Shown: one piece after another, positions 6,933-14,726 of the stretch
Layout of the letters: each line of letters starts with the position of its first letter
Numbering within the stretch: position 1 is the first letter of the stretch
Source of the DNA: JAQUCI01 sp964553255
Lineage (GTDB): Bacteria > Bacillota_I > Bacilli_A > Erysipelotrichales > Erysipelotrichaceae
Direction: 5' to 3'
Length of the DNA: 38,097 bases
Assembly: GCA_964553255.1 (NCBI GenBank)
Contig: CAZKJS010000011.1
Location: 1-38,097, forward strand
Made by a program: the position numbers and the translations under genes
The notes under the pieces: model-generated
Databases searched by the model: none
The model's input: the letters and a program-made list of their open reading frames with translations, nothing else
Told to the model about the DNA's origin: nothing

Positions 6933-9022
6933 TATGATTGCTCCTTTGATAGAAACTCAAATAGCTTAACTGGATCGTTTTCTAATCTTAAGTACTCAAT
7001 CTTTTCATTATCAACAAGTGTTGAAGCTAAATCTTGCAATGCGGTAATGTGTGACGAGTTATCAATTGAAGATAGTCCAAAAACTAAATCAACTGGATCG
7101 TTTTCTGGATGACCAAAAACAACTGGTTCATCTAGTTTTAAAAGACTGATGCCAACCTTGAAAGCTCCATCTCCACTTCGGGAATGCGGTAAGGCGATAC
7201 CTTTTGATATAACAATATATGTTCCCACTCTTTTTACTGTTGAAACCATACTATCAATGTATTCTTGATTCACACATCCACCATTTTGAAGCAGTTTCCC
7301 CGCTTCTCTTACTGCATCTTCCCAATCTTTAGCTTTATACCCTACTTTAATCATTTCAACAGAAATCACATCTTTTAACATCAACTTGTTTCCTTCCCAG
7401 TTCTCATTTTTGAATTCCATAGACAAGTTTTTCTTTAATCCTTCAATTAATTCAAAATTGTTATGAATAGTACTATGTTTCTTCAATTCATCTATTAAAG
7501 CTTTAGCATCTATCTTTGTTGTAGATCTTCTTACTTTTATAAACTCATTGAGTTTTAATTTGTCATGTTCAGTAATAAACGGTGATACTTTTATTACTGG
7601 TATTCCTTTTTGATATACATTAAACTCAATTGTTGAAATAATGTAATCGATTTGATGTTTGTCAATAAGTTCATTTAGTTGATACAAAGCTACTGTATCT
7701 ACTATGTTAATATCGTATAGTGTTGTCAAACGTGATGCTAGTAAGTTTGATGTTCCAATACCCGAATCACACACTACTAATACATTGTATTTCTTATCAA
7801 TCATCTTAGTTCTTTCCAAAAACGACAAGAAATGAATCGCAATAAATGCAACTTCATCATCTGACATACAAGATCCAATCATTTTTTCAATGAATGATAT
7901 ATTGTTTTTAACTGCCATAAATATGCTTGGATAATCTCTTTTAATCTCATTTATCAAAGGATTGCTTTGATATATATTGTTCTTCAATCTATAAATTGCT
8001 GGTTTGATATGATAAACAAGATTGTTATATAAAGGTTGATCATAATTAACCTCAATATTAAGATAACTCGCTACCTTATCTATTAATGTGCAAACGATTA
8101 ATTGAATTTCAGCATAATTATCTTCTTGTTCAATGTTTCCTGCACTAATAAACCCTGCTGAAAACAACTTGAGAGTAATAAAACAAGTTTCATCAACTGG
8201 AAATACAATACCAAGTTCTTCAGCGATCAAACTAATGCAATGATGCACAATTTTAAATTCTTTTGTTCCAAAAATACTTTCTTTTTGTAAAGTAGTTAAA
8301 TAAACACATTTACCAAGTTTCGTTCTTTCAATGGCAAGTTCAAGAAAACTTATTATTGAAATAAACGAAGCACCTGAATAATAATTATTTAGCTCTCCGA
8401 TGATCTTCTGTAAAGTGTCAAAAATAATGGTTGATTCAAACAAACTTCTTGTTTTTATGTATCGATTACAAATGCTTGATAGATGGTACTGCTCAACACC
8501 CAAAACAGCTTGATTAATACTATTGCTTAAATACCAGTTAACCGTAAACTCACGAATATGTTTCTCATCACCATTTAGTTTTACTCCAAACTTTGAACTT
8601 ACAATACCAAATGGTTTTTCTTCTATTAGTGTTCTTAATTTATTTAGATCGCCAAGTATTGTTCCTCTACTAACATTCATGTTCTTTGCTAAGTTATTGA
8701 TTGATATGTAACCTTGACGAAGTAATAAAATATTAAATAATAATTGAGCACGTTCATCAGGTGGTAGTATTTTTTCATTAAGGTCATAATCATATGTTAT
8801 ACTGCTGATTTCTTTTTCGTTAATGATCGTCTTTTCAACATAAATACCACTATCATTGCGATTTAATATAATACCTTTTTTGCTTAATTCTTCAGATATT
8901 ATCTTAATATCATTTTGTATAGTTCTAATACTCACTTTAAACAAATCAGCCAGATCATTTATAGTAATTGGATCAAAACAATCTTTTATCAGAATTAAAA
9001 TTTCAATTTGTCTTGTGTTCAT
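6932..9022 (-). CDS. PRD-containing transcription regulator with EIIB- and EIIA-like domains
   Basis: Multidomain PTS-controlled activator of the MtlR/LicR (BglG-like) type, 696 residues. In order: an HTH (residues ~1-55), a second Mga-like HTH (~90-150), two PRD domains (~170-395), an EIIB-like domain with VVCDSGIGTSNLLASRL (~405-490) and a C-terminal EIIA domain of the fructose/mannitol/ascorbate type (~545-690) with the phosphorylatable His in ALPHSRSGDG. No separate EIIA gene exists in the operon, so this EIIA domain may also energise the EIIB. Its activity would be set by phosphorylation of the PRDs and of the EIIB/EIIA domains. It is the first gene of the operon, so it probably controls itself. 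Confidence 0.92.
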   Translation of the reverse strand: MNTRQIEILILIKDCFDPITINDLADLFKVSIRTIQNDIKIISEELSKKGIILNRNDSGIYVEKTIINEKEISSITYDYDLNEKILPPDERAQLLFNILLLRQGYISINNLAKNMNVSRGTILGDLNKLRTLIEEKPFGIVSSKFGVKLNGDEKHIREFTVNWYLSNSINQAVLGVEQYHLSSICNRYIKTRSLFESTIIFDTLQKIIGELNNYYSGASFISIISFLELAIERTKLGKCVYLTTLQKESIFGTKEFKIVHHCISLIAEELGIVFPVDETCFITLKLFSAGFISAGNIEQEDNYAEIQLIVCTLIDKVASYLNIEVNYDQPLYNNLVYHIKPAIYRLKNNIYQSNPLINEIKRDYPSIFMAVKNNISFIEKMIGSCMSDDEVAFIAIHFLSFLERTKMIDKKYNVLVVCDSGIGTSNLLASRLTTLYDINIVDTVALYQLNELIDKHQIDYIISTIEFNVYQKGIPVIKVSPFITEHDKLKLNEFIKVRRSTTKIDAKALIDELKKHSTIHNNFELIEGLKKNLSMEFKNENWEGNKLMLKDVISVEMIKVGYKAKDWEDAVREAGKLLQNGGCVNQEYIDSMVSTVKRVGTYIVISKGIALPHSRSGDGAFKVGISLLKLDEPVVFGHPENDPVDLVFGLSSIDNSSHITALQDLASTLVDNEKIEYLRLENDPVKLFEFLSKEQS

Positions 9023-9074
9023 GATCTATCCTCTTTATGACTTAAGGTTAACATATGATAAAAATATTAAAAAG

Positions 9075-9088
9075 CGCAAATGTTTGCG
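9075..9088. promoter_or_regulatory. Candidate operator upstream of the sugar operon
   Basis: A perfect 14-bp inverted repeat, CGCAAA-TG-TTTGCG, lies 53 nt before the start of the PRD regulator gene. It is well placed near the promoter, whose hexamers are not clear. It is the likely binding site of the regulator itself or of a catabolite regulator. Confidence 0.5.
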
Positions 9089-9110
9089 TTGATAAACGAA
9101 ACGAATTGAC

Positions 9111-9137
9111 AAAAAAGATCACCCATAAAAGGTGATC
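9111..9137 (-). terminator. Terminator of the tRNA-Asn/tRNA-Glu unit
   Basis: Minus-strand hairpin with arms GATCACC (loop TTTTATG) and GGTGATC, followed by six T (9111-9116), 30 nt after tRNA-Glu. Confidence 0.9.
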
Positions 9138-9166
9138 AATGTATTGGCACAGCGTAGTAAATCATT

Positions 9167-9243
9167 TGGTGACGCGTACGGGATTCGAACCCGTGAATGC
9201 ATGCGTGAAAGGCATGTGAGTTAAGCCGCTTCTCCAACGCGCC
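9167..9243 (-). tRNA. tRNA-Glu (TTC)
   Basis: Anticodon loop CTTTCAC between CATGC and GCATG gives TTC. Acceptor GGCGCGT pairs with ACGCGTC including one G-T pair. T loop is TTCGAAT and CCA is encoded at 9167-9169. Confidence 0.95.
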
Positions 9244-9246
9244 GCA

Positions 9247-9322
9247 TGGCGCCTAAAACAGGACTCGAACCTGTGACCAACCGGTTAACAGCCGGTTGCT
9301 CTACCTACTGAGCTATTTAGGC
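9247..9322 (-). tRNA. tRNA-Asn (GTT)
   Basis: Anticodon loop CTGTTAA between CCGG and CCGG gives GTT. Acceptor GCCTAAA (9316-9322) pairs with TTTAGGC (9251-9257). Discriminator is G and CCA is encoded. It is only 3 nt upstream of tRNA-Glu and cotranscribed with it. Confidence 0.95.
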
Positions 9323-9334
9323 AAGTGCTTATAA

Positions 9335-9363
9335 AATATAACATGAGAATACATTTTTATCAA
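9335..9363 (-). promoter_or_regulatory. Promoter of the tRNA-Asn/tRNA-Glu unit
   Basis: TTGATA (9358-9363), 17-nt spacer, TATATT (9335-9340) preceded by TGT (extended -10). The predicted start is about 5 nt before tRNA-Asn. Confidence 0.75.
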
Positions 9364-9411
9364 GTACTTTAAGCCTATTTTTTAGACAAAGCCTAATAAT
9401 ACATCAAGAAC

Positions 9412-10632
9412 TTATTTGCTCTTTTCTAAAAGACGTGGATGTTTTTTGTGATCGTATATGTAAGTTGAAAATGCGATCAACAAGTTGGCGATATAAATAA
9501 GTGATAACGCTAACTTTAATCCAAACAAGTCAGGATTTATAGTTATGATCACAAGAAGAAATGATAATCCAACCACTCTTCCAGAAGCCGTCATTATTTC
9601 ACGGGTTGTTGTTCTTCCTATAATATTCTCATTTGGCATATAATCACTAATTATGTTCATTACAATGATACTATAAGGAATAGACATAAAAGCAAAGAAA
9701 AGATTAGCTAAGGTACCATGAGCTACTGCCCCTAAAAAACCAGGCAATACTACCAGTGACATACCACTTGTAAATATACCTAAAGCCCCAATAATATGAA
9801 AAGTTAATCGCGTTTTCTTCTCAACTACTTTACCAACTACATAATTCGATAAGGTCGCAATCAAAGCGAAAAGAGCCAATAAGCGTCCATATGCCGCTCC
9901 ATTTGTGACCGATTGATAAATTAAGATACCAGTAAGCGACATTACAGCCGCATCTCTAAATCCCCATAAAAATTGTGTTCTTACAACATAATTCCATTGT
10001 ATATCAAACTTAATGGTTTTTAGATTATCTTGCACACTAAACTTAAGCTTCTGAACTGGCGACTTAACCAGCGTTGATAAAAACGATATAATGACAAACA
10101 TAGCGATCACAACCTTAAACATTGTATAGTATCCCTCTATTTCAATATCATGAACCGCCAAAATCTGCGCTGATAATAAAGGAGCGAAAATAGTCGCAAT
10201 GTTTGTCATTGCACCATTTAACCCCAAGTAATTACCACGCGTTTTTGGTGTAGTTATCAATTGATTTAGTGTATTTAATGATATCCAAAAAAAGCCTTCC
10301 CCACTTCCCCAAACTAAGGCAATTAGATATACATAAAGCATGTTATCAGCGACGCGCTCTTGTAGAAACAACAAGATCATAACCGAAAAAGTGATACATA
10401 TTAACCCTAGCGTCAAAGTTGTGGACATCCGTAATCGATATGATAGTTTAGCCGAAATAAAAGCAACTACTCCAAGAATTCCTAAACGAATTAATTGATA
10501 CACATTTAATACAATATATGAATTTGTATAATCAAATAAGTAAACGTTGATAAAGGTGGTTGCCATTGTTGCAGCTAATGTATAGACACCAGTAATCGTA
10601 ATCACGATCATTTCATCTTTGGTAAATTTCAT
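9412..10632 (-). CDS. MFS transporter
   Basis: Major facilitator superfamily permease of 406 residues with about 12 hydrophobic segments and a central cytoplasmic loop (residues ~190-210, VKSPVQKLKFSVQDNLKTIK). After helix 4 there is a GEGFFWISLNTLNQ stretch and a TPKTRGNYLG loop like the MFS loop motif. It lies 37 nt after the MATE gene in the same direction with AGGAT before the ATG, so it is probably cotranscribed. The substrate cannot be inferred. No clear terminator follows before the tRNA promoter. Confidence 0.85.
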   Translation of the reverse strand: MKFTKDEMIVITITGVYTLAATMATTFINVYLFDYTNSYIVLNVYQLIRLGILGVVAFISAKLSYRLRMSTTLTLGLICITFSVMILLFLQERVADNMLYVYLIALVWGSGEGFFWISLNTLNQLITTPKTRGNYLGLNGAMTNIATIFAPLLSAQILAVHDIEIEGYYTMFKVVIAMFVIISFLSTLVKSPVQKLKFSVQDNLKTIKFDIQWNYVVRTQFLWGFRDAAVMSLTGILIYQSVTNGAAYGRLLALFALIATLSNYVVGKVVEKKTRLTFHIIGALGIFTSGMSLVVLPGFLGAVAHGTLANLFFAFMSIPYSIIVMNIISDYMPNENIIGRTTTREIMTASGRVVGLSFLLVIITINPDLFGLKLALSLIYIANLLIAFSTYIYDHKKHPRLLEKSK

Positions 10633-10669
10633 ATTAGTTTTCTATCCTCAGTTACGCTATCTGACGTAG

Positions 10670-12055
10670 TTATAAGATTTCATCATGAACTACATTTGTA
10701 AGATTAACAACCCATTTTTCCTTTTTAACCAAATGGTAAGAAAAAACTAGCTTAAACAAATCTGTTGCTTGACCAATTAAATACAAACCAAAGATCGGGA
10801 TTACCGTAAAATAACAGAAGTATCCTACTATCGGTAAATTAACAAACCACATATAAAGTGAATCCATCGCCATGGTTGATTTAGTGTCACCACCTGCTCT
10901 AAGAATGAAGTAACATTCAGCGTTGAGCATATAAACCCAAAACAAACCACTCATGATTCGTAAAGCAGTTGTTGCTATCCTAAATGTTTCAGGGGTAATA
11001 TTATACAAACTTGGAATGATGAATGATGATAGAAACATAACAAATCCTAAAATAACAGCTAATAGAAAACTAAAACCTAGAAGTCCATAAGCGTTTTCTC
11101 TTGCTTCATCAAGCTTATTAGCACCTAACGGTTGCGATATTAAAACCGTTGATGCAACCGCCATACCACCAAATAAAACGAAAAACAAATCAGCAATAGT
11201 ATTAGCTATTGAATATCCTGATAAAACTTCTGGTCCTCTGGTTGCATAGAATTTGAACAATGTTGCCATACCACCAGACCATAAGATTTCATTAACAGCC
11301 AAAGGTGTAGCTTTTGCGATTATCGTTTTAACTAGTTTTTTTGACATCACAAAGATATCTTTAATTTTCGTGACAAACGGAAAGTGTCTAACAATAACAA
11401 TATAAAGAAACATTACCGATTCAATAAAACGCGCTATTACAGTCGCATAAGCTGCTCCTTTAACTCCCATTGCAGGCAATCCAAAGTGACCAAAGATAAA
11501 TATATAGTTCAATATGCCATTGATAATAACCGCCGTTACACTAATCCGTAGTGGAATATGTGACTCACCAATAGCACGCATTGAATTTGATACTGCTAAT
11601 GATAAAGCAAGAAATAAAAATGTAAATGATGCGATTCTTAGATAATCAGCTCCAAGATTTATGATTGTAATATCATCAGTAAAAAATGAAACGATAGTAG
11701 TGGGGAACAAAATGGCTAAAGCAAAAGATACTATAGCAAATAAATAGGAAGCAATTAGTGCAAACCTAAAAGATTGTTTCATATGTTCTTGATCCTTAGC
11801 ACCAAAAAACTGTGCTATATAGATCGAAGAAGCAGCTAAAACACCATTTGTAGCAAAAATAGAAATCATATAAAAACGATTGACCGCCGCTACTGCACCC
11901 AAAGCGGCGTCACCCAACTGTCCAATCATTAAATTATCAATCAAGTTTACAGAGCTAGTAGCAAGTTGCTGCATCATTAAAGGTAAAGCAACAACTATAA
12001 CCATTTTATAGAAATCTCTATTTCTTAAAAATCTTTTTAATCCCAAGTGCATCAT
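10670..12055 (-). CDS. MATE family efflux transporter
   Basis: Multidrug and toxic-compound extrusion family transporter of about 461 residues with 12 hydrophobic segments. Family-typical stretches include PLMMQQLATSSVNLIDNLMI, the IGQLGDAALGAVAAVNR region and AQFFGAKDQEHM. The start is placed at 12055, where GGGGGA precedes an ATG pair. A further upstream ATG (12076) would lie before the transcription start predicted from the -10 box at 12078-12083. It heads a two-gene unit with the MFS transporter. Confidence 0.88.
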   Translation of the reverse strand: MMHLGLKRFLRNRDFYKMVIVVALPLMMQQLATSSVNLIDNLMIGQLGDAALGAVAAVNRFYMISIFATNGVLAASSIYIAQFFGAKDQEHMKQSFRFALIASYLFAIVSFALAILFPTTIVSFFTDDITIINLGADYLRIASFTFLFLALSLAVSNSMRAIGESHIPLRISVTAVIINGILNYIFIFGHFGLPAMGVKGAAYATVIARFIESVMFLYIVIVRHFPFVTKIKDIFVMSKKLVKTIIAKATPLAVNEILWSGGMATLFKFYATRGPEVLSGYSIANTIADLFFVLFGGMAVASTVLISQPLGANKLDEARENAYGLLGFSFLLAVILGFVMFLSSFIIPSLYNITPETFRIATTALRIMSGLFWVYMLNAECYFILRAGGDTKSTMAMDSLYMWFVNLPIVGYFCYFTVIPIFGLYLIGQATDLFKLVFSYHLVKKEKWVVNLTNVVHDEIL

Positions 12056-12077
12056 AAATCCCCCATGCATTCTCATT

Positions 12078-12086
12078 ATTCTAACA
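12078..12086 (-). promoter_or_regulatory. Extended -10 promoter of the MATE/MFS pair
   Basis: TGTTAGAAT on the minus strand matches TGnTATAAT with one change, with no clear -35. It implies a start near 12071. Confidence 0.5.
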
Positions 12087-12119
12087 CATCAAGCTAACAA
12101 CATAAAGGGATTATTACTG

Positions 12120-12869
12120 CTATTTATATTGATGATATATTGCAAGTAAACCATCATTTAATAATGTCTCATCATAAGTGAATTCTGGCAGTTTATGATT
12201 GATAAAACGACTATAGCCACCAGTTAAGATTTTGGTCGCTTTAAAGCCCATTTCTTCTTCAACTGCCAAAACTAAACCTCTAACCTGATGAATTGTCCCA
12301 TATAACAAACCGGCTTGCATTGATTTAATCGTATCACGGTTGATTAAACGATCAGGAAGTATCGGTTCAATAACTGGTAAATGTGGAATCATCAACTCCA
12401 TTGCTTTTTTAGCAATACTAACACCAGGCACAATTATTCCCCCTTGAAAAACTTTATCTTTGCTAATAATACTTATTTTGGTTGCTGTTCCAAGATCAGC
12501 AACGATTGCTGGTAACTCATATTTTGCCATAACACCATAAGTAGTAGCGATCAAATCTGCACCTAATTCATCTCTATTGTCTAACTCTATCTTTAAATCA
12601 CTAACCAAAACGCTGTTTACCACTAAACCATCCATTTTAAAAACACTACGTAAAGTATCAACTAAATGATCAGTAATTAACGGCACAACTGAAGAGATAA
12701 TATAACCATCAATTCTAAATCCACACAAACTAATTTTATGTACTAAAGAATAATAGTAATCACTTAAATCATCACGTTTAGTCATTAAACGATCTTGATA
12801 TACAATTTTCTTATCATCATATACAAAGAAATTAACATCGGTATTACCAGCATCTACGATCAGTATCAT
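12120..12869 (-). CDS. coaX: Type III pantothenate kinase
   Basis: First step of coenzyme A synthesis: phosphorylates pantothenate with ATP in the cytoplasm. ASKHA fold of 249 residues. Phosphate-binding motif DAGNTD (residues 6-11), the NRDELGADL motif and ADLGTATKIS are present, followed by GGIIVPG. The common GADR is GADL here. The start at 12869 has GGGAGG 7 nt upstream and begins MILIVDAGNT like other CoaX proteins. The longer frame to 12890 reads through the ribosome site. A TATAAT at 12905-12910 (minus strand) could give it its own promoter. Confidence 0.93.
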   Translation of the reverse strand: MILIVDAGNTDVNFFVYDDKKIVYQDRLMTKRDDLSDYYYSLVHKISLCGFRIDGYIISSVVPLITDHLVDTLRSVFKMDGLVVNSVLVSDLKIELDNRDELGADLIATTYGVMAKYELPAIVADLGTATKISIISKDKVFQGGIIVPGVSIAKKAMELMIPHLPVIEPILPDRLINRDTIKSMQAGLLYGTIHQVRGLVLAVEEEMGFKATKILTGGYSRFINHKLPEFTYDETLLNDGLLAIYHQYK

Positions 12870-12918
12870 ATCTGCCCTCCCATTTAACACATCTATCGTT
12901 ACTTATTATAATACATAT

Positions 12919-13605
12919 TTATTGTAAATATTGTAAGAGTAATGATGAATGATTAAATTCTGTTTGTTTAAGATGATTATTTGCAATGATCAATTCAATC
13001 TCACCACTTTTTTGTGCTTTGATCAAGTAAGGTAATAGTTCCTCATTTATCGCTAAATTAATAAGATAAAGATTTGTATTATCATTCTTACTTAATTCTT
13101 TACCGTTTTTATCCTTTAAACCAATTATCTTAACATTTTTAAACAACCAATCGACAACCACAGGTTGATTTCTATTACTTATTGTTACATAGATATCAAG
13201 ATACTGATCAAGGATTAACAATCCTTTTAAGTTTCGCAGTTTATCACTTGTAACAGTAAATACTACCTCATCAACATCAAGTCGATACTTTGTGCTATTT
13301 TTAAGTTCATCTTCATTCATTAACATACTTTTAGTTACCATCATGTTTGGATAAAGTGTTGTATTATAACGCACATACATATTACTTACTTGATCAAGTT
13401 CAGATATCATATCATCTTGATAGAACCATAAAGGTATCATCTTTCTCTCAATTTTATCCATACTAATCTTTTCGGTTGCTATGATCATTTCGGTACAAAA
13501 ATATACATACTTAACTTGGTTTAAGAAAGATGCCATCATTATTGCAATCAATATAATTATAAATACTATGCTTGATACGATTATTATTGTCCTTTTATTA
13601 TTCAT
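12919..13605 (-). CDS. SAF-domain / CpaB-like membrane protein, orphan
   Basis: 228-residue protein with one N-terminal membrane anchor (residues ~6-29) and an extracytoplasmic part. Residues ~33-95 resemble a SAF domain (TEMIIATEKISMDKIERKMI, then LYPNMMVTKSML). The C-terminal part (LDQYLDIYVTI, FKNVKIIGLKDKNGKEL, LINLAINEELLPYLIKAQKS) resembles the RcpC/CpaB domain of Flp pilus assembly proteins. No pilus genes are nearby. AAGGGG precedes the ATG. It lies after the Rnf terminator and before coaX. The role is unknown, and the family assignment is by pattern only. Confidence 0.6.
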   Translation of the reverse strand: MNNKRTIIIVSSIVFIIILIAIMMASFLNQVKYVYFCTEMIIATEKISMDKIERKMIPLWFYQDDMISELDQVSNMYVRYNTTLYPNMMVTKSMLMNEDELKNSTKYRLDVDEVVFTVTSDKLRNLKGLLILDQYLDIYVTISNRNQPVVVDWLFKNVKIIGLKDKNGKELSKNDNTNLYLINLAINEELLPYLIKAQKSGEIELIIANNHLKQTEFNHSSLLLQYLQ

Positions 13606-13647
13606 GACTACCCCTTTTTAGTATTATCAAAGTGATAGCTTAATCCT

Positions 13648-13673
13648 AAAAAAAGAATACCCAAGGGTATTCT
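13648..13673 (-). terminator. Rnf operon terminator
   Basis: AGAATACC/GGTATTCT stem with a 4-nt loop followed by seven T on the minus strand. It overlaps the rnfB stop codon, which shows that the short rnfB really ends here. Confidence 0.9.
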
Positions 13674-13980
13674 AGATTTCAACTTCAATTGTTTTTCCGT
13701 GTGTATCTGGTGTTGATTTAAGATATTCTGCAATTGCCTTTCTGGCATCCGGCTTTGAAGGGCGACAAAGTTTAACATTGGTGACTTCACCTGTACATAT
13801 CGCTTCCGCAAATGCATTACAACCAGCATAGCCACAACCACCACAATCAAGACCTGGTAACATTTTTCTAACATCATCAATTCTATTATCAACTTCAACA
13901 TAGAATACTTTAGCCGCTATAGCTAATAATAATCCCATTGAAAGACCCAATATCATCATCATTAAAACAGCTTTTAACAT
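13672..13980 (-). CDS. rnfB: RnfB, minimal form with a single iron-sulfur domain
   Basis: Electron-entry subunit of the Rnf ferredoxin:NAD+ oxidoreductase. It has 102 residues: a membrane helix (residues ~4-27), a conserved linker (VDNRIDDVRKMLPG) and the Fes domain with C-x2-C-x4-C and a distal Cys (DCGGCGYAGCNAF ... KLCRPSK) for one [4Fe-4S] cluster. Usual RnfB proteins (about 190-330 residues) add a two-cluster ferredoxin domain. That domain is absent, and the intrinsic terminator right at the stop rules out a simple downstream frameshift. AGGAGG lies 6 nt before the ATG. It is the last gene of the operon, coupled to the 53-aa gene. Confidence 0.9.
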   Translation of the reverse strand: MLKAVLMMMILGLSMGLLLAIAAKVFYVEVDNRIDDVRKMLPGLDCGGCGYAGCNAFAEAICTGEVTNVKLCRPSKPDARKAIAEYLKSTPDTHGKTIEVEI

Positions 13981-13992
13981 CTCAATATCCTC

Positions 13993-14154
13993 CTATACGT
14001 GTGTTGGATGTTTATGGCAATGCGTCATTTGACACCCTTCACAAGCAGCTTGCAAGCTTTCACAACCTTCAGGTAATGGTGTCATCATATTCATGTAATA
14101 TGATAATGCTAGTACCCCACCTAAAGTGATACCAACACCTATGGCAATCATCAT
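13993..14154 (-). CDS. 53-aa membrane protein with Cys/His-rich tail, in the Rnf operon
   Basis: Small gene of 53 codons. One membrane helix (residues ~3-20, IAIGVGITLGGVLALSYY) is followed by a short tail with four Cys and three His: C31-x6-C38-x2-C41-x4-C46, then HCHKHPTH. Its ATG overlaps the rnfA stop (ATGA, 4 nt). Its TAG stop merges with the AGGAGG of rnfB, the same TAGGAGG junction used between rnfC/rnfD and rnfD/rnfG. The layout (helix plus Cys motif beside Fe-S membrane subunits) recalls NqrM (DUF539), which helps insert the iron centre of Na+-NQR, and FeoB-associated Cys-rich proteins, but the spacing differs. Function unknown; an Rnf assembly factor is the best guess. Confidence 0.8.
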   Translation of the reverse strand: MMIAIGVGITLGGVLALSYYMNMMTPLPEGCESLQAACEGCQMTHCHKHPTHV

Positions 14155-14726
14155 ACTAGACCTGCCAATCCACTAAAGGCAATAGCCATTAACGCTGCTA
14201 CGATCAAAGCAATTGGATTGCCTTTAAATGCATTAGGAATTGGAGCAGCATCTAGTTTTTCTCTGATGTAAGAGAAAATGATCAAGACTAACATAAACCC
14301 AAGTGGTACTGAAAATGAATATGTTAGCATTTCAATAAAACTATAACCTGAAGTTATATTTGCTAATGTCACAAATAATACCGCACAGTTAGTTGTGATT
14401 AAAGGTAGATAGATACCCAATGATTTATATAAACTAGGTGAGAACTTCTTAACAAACATTTCAGTAAACTGCACAAAAGATGCAATAACCAAGATGAATG
14501 AAACAAGGTTCATATATTCAATATACAAAGGTTTAAGTACATAGTAATAAAGCAAGTATGAAAGAGTAGAAGCCCCAATCATGACAAACATGACTGCCAA
14601 CCCCATACCAATCGCCGATTCTTTCTTGCGTGATACTCCTAAAAAGGGACATATGCCTAAGAATTGTGACAAGACGATATTGTTTATCAAAACCGCCGAT
14701 ATACACATCGTAATTAGATTAGTCAT
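14151..14726 (-). CDS. rnfA: RnfA, membrane subunit of Rnf complex
   Basis: 191 residues with six membrane helices. With RnfE it forms the membrane core that holds a [2Fe-2S] cluster between two half-helix pairs. The cluster cysteines are seen in FLGICPFLG (Cys26) and ITTNCAVLF. The ATG shares one base with the rnfE stop (TAATG). Full length. Confidence 0.97.
   Translation of the reverse strand: MTNLITMCISAVLINNIVLSQFLGICPFLGVSRKKESAIGMGLAVMFVMIGASTLSYLLYYYVLKPLYIEYMNLVSFILVIASFVQFTEMFVKKFSPSLYKSLGIYLPLITTNCAVLFVTLANITSGYSFIEMLTYSFSVPLGFMLVLIIFSYIREKLDAAPIPNAFKGNPIALIVAALMAIAFSGLAGLV

Noticed and set aside
13608..13901. 97-residue minus-strand frame overlapping rnfB
   Set aside because: It lies in another frame of the well-supported rnfB and runs through the intrinsic terminator. 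No family features and no ribosome site.
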